DNA from: Liquidambar formosana
Lineage: Eukaryota; Streptophyta; Magnoliopsida; Saxifragales; Altingiaceae
Direction: 5' to 3'
Assembly: GCA_039720395.1 (NCBI GenBank)
Contig: CM077826.1
Location: 31,926,810 to 31,990,809, forward strand
Length of the DNA: 64,000 bases
The notes below the pieces were generated by a model that saw only the letters and a program-made list of their open reading frames with translations, had not been told where the DNA came from and ran no database searches. Positions 48,656 through 57,535 of this stretch are shown piece after piece (positions within the stretch are counted from its first letter, which is position 1; every line of letters starts with the position of its first letter). The position numbers and the translations under genes are program-made.

Positions 48656-49556
48656 CCTTCCATCAATGCCTTTGAATACTATGTCATCTCCTTGGCCCTT
48701 TTCAACTTGGGGAATAGATATCATTGGAAAGATCCATCCTAAGTCAAAGGAAGGTCATGAGTGTATCTTGGTGGCAATAGATTACTTCACTAAGTGGGTA
48801 GAGGCGAAGTCCTACAAAACTTTGGGGTCAAAGCAAGTGGCCCACTTCATTAAGACCCACATTATTTGTCGATATGGGGTTCCACATGAGATCATATCAG
48901 ATAACGGACAACACTTTCGAGGTGAGGTAGAAGAAATCTTGTAGAGATACAGCATTCGGGTTCACAAGTCTTCCCCTTATAGGCCATACACAAATGGAAC
49001 AGTTGAAGCGGCTAACAAGAACGTAAAGAACATGCTACAGAAGTCAGCTAAGAAGTACAATGATTGGTCAGAAAGGTTGCCACTCGTCCTGTGGGGTTAT
49101 CGCACTTCGATCAGATTGTCCACGGGTGCTACACTGTACTCATTGGTTTATGCCATGGAAGCGGTTCTCCCCATCGAGTTAGAAATTCCTTCTCTCAGGG
49201 TAATGATGGAAGATCAATTTTCAGAAGTAGATTAGGTATGAAACAGATATGATGAGCTAGTTTTGCTTGATGAAAGGCGTTTAGACGCTCTATACCATGT
49301 TCAAGGTTATCAACGCAGAATAGCTAGAGCATTCAACAAGCACGTCAAGGATCGTGGCTTAAAATATGGAGACATAGTGCTGAAAGAAATCCGTTCGCCT
49401 ATCTTCGATCCAAGGGGTAAGTTCAGGCCTAACTGGGGTGGCCCCTACATCATAAAGGAGATATTGCCAGGAGGAGCAGTTCGATTGATGGATTTGGATG
49501 GAATAGAGTTCTCTCAACCAACCAATTTAGATCAACTCAAGAGATACCATGTGTAA

Positions 49557-49944
49557 AGCTTGTTAGGTTGAAAACCCATAAGGGCGGCCTAGGTAAAAGA
49601 AAAGCATAAACTACGAGGGCCTGATTCTCCATCATTCAAAAAAAAAAAAAAAAAAAAAAGAAAAAGAAAAAGAAAAAAAGAAGAAAAGAAAGAAAAGAAG
49701 AAAATGTTTATAATATGATGGAGATACGTAGGCAGCCCATAAGTTACCTTGGGTGCGGTCCAATTGAGAAAAAAGAAAATAAACAAGAGGCATGGCAATG
49801 TATAAAGCAATTCATAAATCAAAGTTAATTGTTTGATGGCAATTCATTCACAACTAGAGAAATTGATAATAGCTTTATTTGTAATAATTGTAAGTCTCAA
49901 AGGACTATTATTGTGCTTAACATGCTTAAAATTCAAAAGGGTTG
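49557..49944 (+). other. Post-pol region of the Tat element
   Basis: Non-coding. It contains AGGGCGGCCTAGG, an A/AG-rich tract (49640-49702) and TACGTAGGCAGCCCA, phrases that usually follow pol in Tat elements. It separates the sense pol from the antisense genes. Confidence 0.6.
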
Positions 49945-51209
49945 CTAATTCCTTGCTCTCTGAGAAGTCTTCTTTGTTCTAGTGGTCTTGTTCGCTTTGG
50001 TGTCGTCCTCCCTTGGCCTCCTTTTACTCCCCAGTGAAGGAATCCCAATCAACTCAGCTACTTGAGCCCTCATTGTTCTTTCTTTGTGACCAATGTCTTC
50101 AGATAACCACTTCTTGTATTCCTTGCTAAGCTCATAAGGTCCATTAGTGTTTGGAACTAGGGTAGCTGAGTTCCAACCGTTCCATCTATCCTCCATCCAT
50201 TTAACCAGAGACTGAGAAACGGGTTAAACGGGGTGAACTTGCCTTAAATTTGCCTGAGTAGTACTTGCTTGATTGTTTGGAATTGATTGAACTGCACCAA
50301 ATTGCCGAAGGATTCGAGATGGCCAGTAGAAAGAAGTCGCTTTCAAGCCCATCAACTTGATAAGTGTATAGCCCACAGTTCGCAGGAGCACCTTTTCGTC
50401 GCACTTCCAATGAGGCATGTGCCAATGGATAGATCGCTATGAAGTATGGTATAGCATGTTAAGCCATTCGTCAGGAGAAGCATCTGGAGGGAATTCAGGT
50501 ACAAACAGACGGAAGTGCTGAGGCTCATAATTTGCAACACGAGGAGGTGGTAAGAGGTTTAACCTCTCTAGCAATCACATATGAAGAAGGAGGGGGCTGT
50601 CCTCAAAGTTTGCTTCAAACCGATCCTGTACCTTGTCTAGCCCATTGAGAGTTTCCACTAGAACCATTGGAATTATGTTTCGGGACTTGGAAAGATGGAT
50701 AACAAGTTCATAAACTTCAATTGGGACAAACAACGTACCATTGGTGATAAGGAACCTCCCAATCAAGCAGAAAGCTAAGGCGTGCTGACGCGGTCGAGAC
50801 AAAGGTAGCCCACATGACCTCCCAAGGGGCAGAAAAGACGTTGCTAGCTTGTTTAAATCTACCATGTTATCTTTTATGAAGGCCATAGCATCGTGGGTAG
50901 AGATTTCCAGAAGAGAAGCAAAAGAAGATACATAACCTTGCAGAAGGTATGGAAGGATGAAGGGCCCTGACGGTTGCACTCCGACAGCACGCAAAATTCC
51001 TCATGGGTAGGGCAAATTTCATTGTGATGGAAACAGAAAACATGAAGTTCGGGATCCCAAAAGTATGTAGAAGCATAGAGCATTGTCCAATTTACTTTGA
51101 CTTTGGCGAGGGAATAGAGCGCGTCAAAGCCATAAATCTTGAAAACCTTTTTGTCTTCCTTACTCATATTGCTGAAGCAAAGTGTCAAAAAGCTATCAAA
51201 AGTCTCCAT
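49945..51209 (-). pseudogene. Antisense ORF 1 of the Tat element (DUF7745-like), single exon
   Basis: The ATG at 51209 opens METFDSFLTLCFSNM, then WDPELHVFCFHHNEICPTHE, a frame change near 51000, then a frame that can be followed to the stop at 49945 with three internal stops (near 50578, 50438 and 50226). Recognisable words: LPLSRPRQHALAFCLIGRFL, IHWHMPHWKCDEKVLLRTVG, SRILRQFGAVQSIP, and a basic end RRPREDDTKANKTTRTKK. This resembles the uncharacterised plant family DUF7745, often met near Tat elements; the assignment is from memory. About 420 codons, no intron needed. A TATA box lies about 50 bp upstream. Function unknown. Confidence 0.7.
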
Positions 51210-51257
51210 GAATTGATGTTGAATGAATAATAATGGTTTATGAACATGTGGGGGGTG

Positions 51258-51265
51258 TTTTTATA
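51258..51265 (-). promoter_or_regulatory. TATA box of antisense ORF 1
   Basis: The minus strand reads CCTATAAAAACACCCC; TATAAAAA is 49 bp before the ATG at 51209. The palindrome 51352-51411 lies 87 bp further upstream. Confidence 0.6.
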
Positions 51266-51351
51266 GGCCTTTTGGCTCAAATTTGAGTCCTAGAAGGCTT
51301 AGAAGTCGAAAAAAGCGTTAAAAAGTCATAAAACGCGTAAACAGCAAAACA

Positions 51352-51411
51352 GCTCGGGTGACCGGTTGAGCCCAACCGGTTGGCCGGTTGGGCTCAACCT
51401 GTCACCCGAGC
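51352..51411. repeat. 60-bp near-perfect palindrome upstream of antisense ORF 1
   Basis: Two 28-bp arms (starting GCTCGGGTGACCGGTTGAG and ending CAACCTGTCACCCGAGC) match with one mismatch around a 4-base loop TTGG. The outer arm is the same 12-mer that opens the palindromes in the large LTRs. Confidence 0.92.
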
Positions 51412-51503
51412 TGGTTTTCCTCAATTCCCGGTTTTAACCATCCAACCGGTTGGGCTCAACCTGTCACCCGAGCTGGTTTTCCTCAATTCCCGGTTTTAAC
51501 CAT
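51380..51503. repeat. 62-bp tandem duplication of the palindrome's right half
   Basis: 51380-51441 and 51442-51503 are virtually identical (CCGGTTGGGCTCAACCTGTC ... CGGTTTTAACCAT). The duplication gives the left arm two possible partners. Confidence 0.88.
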
Positions 51504-51762
51504 CATAGACCTCCATATGCTCTGGAAGGCTAATTTTGACCATTTTGAGCTCAAATTGACTCAAATTTGTGTCAAGAGTCATGAAATTCAAATAACAAGA
51601 GATAGATATCATAATTCAAAGGTGGGGAATGCATGAACTTGGTTTTGAAAGAAAGAACTTGAAAGATAACATAAATACCCATATAGGCTTAATACAAGGT
51701 TTTCACAAGTTAAGAGTTTGTAGATGCTTAAATTGAGTTTCCTAAACTTAAAATAAGTTTCT

Positions 51763-53780
51763 TTAACGCTTCCTTGGTGGTTTCCTTTTCTTGCTTGGCC
51801 CTGCTTCTTCTGTTGGTGGAGGAGGTGGTGGAGCCGCGGCCGGGTTGTACTGAGGGAAAGAATCAATCTGCAAGTTTCCAAGAAAATAAATGATTTGAGT
51901 ACTACAGTTTGAAAGAAGACCAAAGATTTTCAAAATTTGTGATTTGAGCTATTCTTACTGGGTGTGCGTGTTCGCCCGCTCTATACGCCTCTTGCCTTGA
52001 TAGGTTTAGGCTCATCCTCATCATGTCCCTTTTCAAGCTGGCATTGATATTGATTCATTCTTGTGTATACCTGGCAGGTGTCTGTGAAGAGAAATTGGGT
52101 AAGAAATGTCTAATGAATAGTTGGGGATTAAGAGAATCAAGTCAACCTTGAAACTTACAGTCTCATATCTAGGATCTATTTGAGGGACCTCGTCCATCAC
52201 GGGAGGTGCTATGGTTGGATCTCATGATATCGCCTCCTTGGCATAAATCAATGGACCACTTAGGTCGTGGTAAAGGGGGCAGTGTGTCCCTATCCATGCC
52301 CTTATCATCACTATCCATATGCACCCTTGACACACCCGAGGTTGAACCCACTGTGGAATGGTGACCACAAGCTCGCCGTCCTTGAAAAGAGTTGCACGTA
52401 GTCAGCTAGGAAACACTTGTAAAGCATGTATAGAGTTGAGTATGTACTTACCCCTACGGGTGGAACTCCTACGACCCTAGGAGGCATTAGATACCTCCTA
52501 TAGAAACTCTCGTAGTTCCCATTCGGAACTATGAAGTCACTCGCATCCTTGCCTCTTATAGCTTTGATCAGTTCACGCCTCTACAAGGAGTTGGCATGTC
52601 TCATGCTCTCAGGTGGTGCTATAGGGACTACAGCTGCACTAATGTTGCCTTTTACTTGGCGCCAAACTCTCTCCCCAAGGTACCAGTAGCGACCCATAGG
52701 ACCTTCTAGGAGGATCCATTTCTCTGTCATATCAACACACTTGTGGCATTGCTCTTCAAGGGCATATTTCCACTGTGCCCATGGGTCCCAGTCCACCTAA
52801 TCCATGAATTGGTGTTAAGTGAAAGAATTGAAAAAAGAGGGAATTCAGAAGATAAAAGCCTTAGGGATTACCTTGTCAGCAGTAATGCAAGCCAAGAATG
52901 CCCTAGCATGGGCATAGTCATGTTTATTGTCCACCGAATCACACCTGTTGTCGATATGATAATTGAACACAACAAGCCAGGAGGAATCATTGTCGATAAG
53001 GGCGGGACGTTCAAACCCCAAGTACTCATAGTACCAAATCTATTTTAAAAAAGAAAATGAATTTCAAAAGAAAATGATGATGTACTCATTACAAATATTT
53101 TTGAAAGGAAACTTGTAGGTTGACTTACCTCCCAGATAAAGGACATCCTGCAGTGGTTTGTGCTTACCCCACGCGATCTGTCACTTATGGACCTATACAA
53201 TACAGCAAGGGCAGCGCTACCCCAGTTGTAGTCGCCCATCTCCCAAACCTCCTCCATGCAAGCAAGATGCCCTAAAGGAGCGACTTCGCCGGAGCTAGCA
53301 AAGAATATGCTAGACAACATGTATAGCATAAAAGCTTGGGCAAGACAAGACGGATCTGCATCATCCTCTTCTCTTTGATCACCAAAATGATTCTTTAGCC
53401 AAGTTCTGCGTTCTCCACCCCTTTGAATGGGTACTATGGTCCCGAGTTGTTCCAAGAGATAATGGGGATCCCCGTGGGCATTCTCATAGTAAGACAACCC
53501 TCTGCCCACCTAGGCGAAGTCCTATGATGACGGTGAAGTCCGTTGGGGTAAGAGTCATTTCCCCAAAACTGAAATGAAAGGTGTTAGTGGTGTCCCATCA
53601 CAACTCAGTGAGGGCCAACAAAGCTTGTCTGTCTCTCTGCTCCACCCACAAAGCATCTAGAAAATCCCCAAAACCCGCATTAACTATAATCTTCTAGGTT
53701 TCAGGTTGCCGTGTAGCCATTTTGCGCCACCACTCAATGACTCCTCCAAGGGCATGTCTTGTCTTGTCCTCAAAGTTTAG
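51763..53780 (-). pseudogene. Antisense ORF 2 of the Tat element: multi-exon plant mobile domain (PMD) gene
   Basis: Minus-strand exons with GT-AG borders: 53780-53129, 53039-52872, 52796-52452, 52380-52159, 52081-51959 and 51867-51763. The internal exons are 168, 345, 222 and 123 bp, all phase 0. PMD (aminotransferase-like/MAIN-like) words: ALGGVIEWW, DTTNTFHFSFGEMTLTPTDF, AQAFMLYMLSSIFFASS, MGDYNWGSAALAVLYRSI, WYYEYLGFERP, WILLEGPMGRYWYLGERVW. The last exon is Pro-rich and ends in a basic, nuclear-signal-like tail, GPSKKRKPPRKR. In-frame stops (near 53689, 53612, 52586 and 52223) are TAG or TGA codons explicable by C-to-T or G-to-A change; there is also a frame change near 53510. An upstream exon is likely, because 53780 begins at a splice acceptor, but I cannot find it. 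The PMD's role in the element is unknown. Confidence 0.78.
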
Positions 53781-53799
53781 CTACAAAGAAGAAAGGAAA

Positions 53800-54779
53800 T
53801 CATGGAAGTTGTTATTTTGAGTATTTGCTATGCTTAATGAATAACTCAAGAATGCTTAAATTCATGATTTTTCAAGTTTTTCAAAAGTTTACACATGTGA
53901 AAAGAAAGTTCTTTGTAAAAAGGAAAGTATTTCAAAAATTAAAGGTTAACATTCAAGAGAATACCCATGAGTTTTCCTTTGGTTGGTTAAAGCACTTGAA
54001 AGAAAAAGGAGGATTTTACCAAGTATTTGGTAGGCATTGTCATGACTACAAAGTTTTTACAAAGGAAAGTACTTCAAAAATCATAGGTTAATATTCCAAG
54101 GAATGCCCTTAAGTTTTCCTTTGATTTCCCAAAGTATTTGAAAGCAAAAAATGGATTTATTTAGTAGGCATGGTTATGGCTACAAAGTATTTATAAAGAA
54201 AAGTGCTCCAAGAATCAAGGGTTGACATCCTAAAAGAAAGCCTTTGAGTTTCCCTTTTGATTTTTTTTAAGGTATTTGAAAGAAAAAGAATAATTTTATT
54301 CTCTTGAGAATTTTATCAAATACTTAATGGGCATAGCTATGCCCACATGATTTTTGTAAAGAAAAGTGTTTTTAAACTCATGGGTAAACCTCCTAGAGAA
54401 TACCTTTGATGTTTTGTTTAAGAACTTTGAGTATTTGAAAAGAAAAAGAATGATTTTATTCTCTTGAGAATTTTATCAAACACTTGGTAGGCATAGTTAT
54501 GCCCACATGATTTTTGTAAAGGAAAGTGTTTTTAAACTCATGGGTAAACCTCTTAGAGGATATCTTTGATAGTTTGTTCCAGAACTTTTGGCATTTGAAA
54601 GCAAAAAGAATGATTTTATTCTCTTGGGAATTTTATCAAACACTTAGTGGGCATAGTTATGCCTACAAAGTTTTTTGTAAAGAAAAGAACTTCAAAATTC
54701 ATGGGTTAGCATCCTAGAGAATGCTCTTGAGTTCACTTTTGATTATCTTAACTATTTGAAAGCAAAAAGAAAGATTTTA
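53800..54779. repeat. Diverged tandem array, about 130-160 bp units
   Basis: About six units, each with TATTTGAAAG(C/A)AAAAAG, GGCATAGTTATGCC(C/T)AC, TTTTTGTAAAG(A/G)AAAG, TCATGGGTAA and CTTTGA. They start near 53990, 54130, 54270, 54428, 54590 and 54752. The inner units are longer and more alike, sharing ATTTTATTCTCTTGAGAATTTT. The last unit is cut after about 28 bp at 54779. The array lies upstream of the PMD gene, possibly in its first intron or promoter. Confidence 0.75.
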
Positions 54780-55824
54780 TTAGTATGTTTTAGGGTTTTT
54801 ATGCATGATATGGTTCTAGGAATATGTTAGGACTTATTATTGTTCGCTGTTTTTGCTATTGGCATGCTTAGTGGATGATTTTAGGTCACAATACTATTCT
54901 GTCCAGATTTGCATGTTAGTGTTTTCGCATGGTTTTGAGCACTTGTAAGGGTGCAAATAGGTGTGGTATTTGTCCTATGGCAAATAGGGCTGCTCAGGTC
55001 TGAAATGGCTAATGTTTGGAGCTAATTGCGCTCAGGTAAGTGGGTGTGAAGGTGCCCCAATTCACCTTTCTTCTTAACTCATTCTCTTCTTCCTATCTAG
55101 GGTTAATTTTTAATACAAGTCTATGGTTTAATCAAAGGTTTCCTTCATAAATAAAATTCTGGTTTTTATTAAAGTTTCCATTTTATGGAGTTCTTTCTAA
55201 AATCAAACTTTCTATCAAATTCAACTCTTTTGATCAAATAAGGAAACCTAGGGTTTTAACCATAGGTTTATATTAGGTCTTAACCCTAATTCCATTCGAA
55301 CTACGTGGACTTTGATCCATGTATTTCGCTGCATGGTACGTAGGCGCTCTTCGTGAGGCTCAAGTCCGTTCTAGGATCCAAGCATCCTAGGTTTATTTTT
55401 GTTTTCTTTTCTTCTTTTTCTTTTTCTATTTTTATGCGCTTATTATGCATGGATGGATGAATGAAATATATGATATGCATGCAATTCTTGTGATGATATA
55501 CTTGCTGATTTTTGTATAGAAAGATCTTAATTTAGCCCAAATGAACTGAGAGACCGAAAGGGTGACATGGGTGCCTATAGGCTTTGCCTAGAACCTTCCC
55601 ATGTCATAACTTAGCCTCCGAATCCCCGATTTCTTTGGTTTTCAAAAGATTGGTTTTTGCCTTTCCTTTTTTTTATGGAGTCATTCAAATTGTTTTCCTA
55701 AAACAACCTGATTTTTAGGGTTTTCCTTGTTTCCTTTAAAAAATAAGGTGGCGACTCCTTTCCTTTTTCTTTTTCAAACCCATTTTCTTTCAATCCCTTG
55801 TGGGCCCAATTTCCGGGGTTCACA
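54780..55824 (+). mobile_element. Truncated large LTR, same family as 16482-19294
   Basis: Starts in mid-LTR (TTAGTATGTTTTAGGG) and follows 18250-19294 with few differences to the terminus GGGGTTCACA at 55824. The first 1.8 kb is missing. The right neighbour is the interior of the second Copia element, so this LTR was once inserted there. The left flank was deleted up to the Tat element. Confidence 0.88.
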
Positions 55825-56648
55825 GTACAATAATGGGTTCTGTCTCAACAGGGACATGGGTTGCATCAATGTCGGTTTGTATCTCATTTAGACAACTCTT
55901 TGAGTTCTATTTTCCTATTGTTGCTGCCTTCTTGAATAAACTCTTTTTCAAGAAAGATTGCAAACATACAAACAAAACACCTTTTGTTCATCAGGATAAT
56001 AGACTTAGTATCCTAAACTCTATTTAGGATAATCCACAAACCTACGTTCAAGCTATCTTGATTTCCAATTTTGGTTGCATCATATGTCTCTACATATTCA
56101 ATACAATTCTATACCTTAACATGCTTAACGCTTGGCGCTTTCCCTTTTCATATCTCATATGGGTTCTAAGGGATAGCCTCGGTTTGAACTCTGTTTCACA
56201 GATACACGGCAGTTTCTAGGGCATATCCTTAAAAGGATAATATTAGGCCATTGTAACTTATCATAGATCGGACCATATCCAATAAGGTCATCTTCCTCCT
56301 TTCTGACACACCATTTAGTTATGGTGTTCTAAGAGGTGTCCATTAGAATAGAATGCCTGTTTGAACAAGTTGATCTGAAAGATCACCAGTTAAATATTTA
56401 CCTCCTTGATCCAATCGATGAGCTTTAATACTTTTACCAGTTTGTTTCTCTACTTCATATCTAAATTCTTTGAACTTTTCAAATGCTTCAGATTTGTACT
56501 TCTTTAAGTATACACCCCAAACCTAGAATGAATCATCAGTAAAGGTTGTAAAGTAAGAGAAACCTCTACATACATAACTATGTATATCTTGTTCTATTAA
56601 GATTATTAGCATTCAATTTAGAACTATCATGCTCTATGTAACTAACAT
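55825..56648 (-). pseudogene. Copia pol remnant (second element)
   Basis: Decayed minus-strand coding sequence parallel to 25600-26500 of the first Copia element: both share TCTTGAATRAAYTCTTTYTCAAGAAA and the segment near 56270-56350. No open frame remains. It represents a central part of pol, with the rest deleted. Confidence 0.6.
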
Positions 56649-57535
56649 TTAGTTTAGAGCATGATCCATACCTTCTGAAGGTCGGTTCTTTAGAGTATCC
56701 AGATACTCCTGGCAGTTACGTTTCCAGTTCCCATCCTTGTCGCAGTGAAAACAGGTTCCTTTGGCTTTGTCAGTATTACCTTTCTTGATGCCTCCATTTG
56801 GCTTTAAGTTCTTCTTCTTCTTCCCTTGGGTACTCTCACCCTTTCCTTTGCCCTTGCCCTTAGGCTTGGGCTTGGCCTTAGAAGTAGAAGCTCCATCAAA
56901 TGCGAGCAAAGAACCTTTTCCCTTCTTCATTGTCTCCTCAGTCATCTTGAGCAAATTGTGTAGCCCAGGGAGAGTGGGCTCAAGCTTGTTCATATGAAAA
57001 TTCATAATGAACGGCCCAAATGAATCAGGAAGGGACTGCAAAATAATGTCAAAACACATATCAGCTTCAATGATCACATTAAGCTTCTTAAGCTGCTCGA
57101 TATGGTTGATCATCTTCAAGGTGTGATCAGTCACGGATGAACCCTCGTTCATCCTTGCCTTGAATAGATCCTTGACAATATTATATTTAGCGGATTATAT
57201 TTAGTAGTCCTACTTTGCTCCCTATACAACTCTTGTAAGTGGAGAAAGATTTCGGGAGCGCTACTCATGGACTCATGTTGCTTCTGAAGCTCAGGGCTTA
57301 TGGATGCCATCATATAGCATCTTGCCTTTAGGTCGTTGTCCATGCGCTTCTGATAAGCGTCTTTCTCTTGCTGAGTTGTAGCCTCAGCAGGAGCCTTAGG
57401 AAGTGGGCCATTAAGTGTGGAGGTAATCTTTTTGGAATTTAAAACTATTTTCAAATTCCTTAGCCAATCAAGATAATTAGGTCCAGTCAAACGGTTGGTG
57501 TCCAGAATTTTGGATAACGGGTTGAGGTGAGCCAT
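56649..57535 (-). pseudogene. Copia gag, nearly intact but frameshifted
   Basis: The ATG at 57533-57535 starts MAHLNPLSKILDTNRLTGPN, then YLDWLRNLKIVLNSKKI and MMASISPELQKQHESM: the N-terminal Copia region followed by the UBN2-type gag domain. After a frame change near 57190 the second frame, 57152-56649, continues MINHIEQLKKLNVI and SLPDSFGPFIMNFHMN, a Lys/Gly-rich linker, and the zinc knuckle CFHCDKDGNWKRNC near 56748. The frame change coincides with a 14-bp insertion that repeats TAAATATAAT. The knuckle has Asn where the zinc-binding His (Gly-His) normally stands. Confidence 0.88.

Larger units (their letters stand above)
44907..49556 (+). pseudogene. Tat integrase, split by a solo LTR
   Basis: The zinc-binding HHCC part (HEGAGALHMNGYILAKKI, CYLHVKKCHNCQIF) ends at 45327. 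After the nested LTR the core resumes at 48661: WGIDIIGKI (D), IISDNGQHF (D), NGTVEAANK (E), so the DDE triad is intact. The C-terminal domain follows (LDALYHVQGYQRRIA, PNWGGPYIIKEILPGGAV, LDQLKRYHV), ending with a stop at 49554. In-frame stops at about 48942 and 49233. The enzyme would insert the cDNA. Confidence 0.9.
35309..54779 (+). mobile_element. Ty3/gypsy retrotransposon, Tat lineage, 3' end lost
   Basis: 5' LTR (35309-39169), primer binding site, gag, RT-RNase H, a second archaeal-type RNase H, integrase and a long post-pol region with two antisense genes. The dual RNase H and CHHC zinc knuckles in gag place it in the Tat lineage (Ogre/Retand relatives). It inserted into the Harbinger second gene. 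It contains a hAT fragment (in the LTR) and a solo LTR (in integrase). At 54779 the sequence passes abruptly into the middle of another LTR, so its 3' LTR and right target duplication are gone. Confidence 0.88.
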
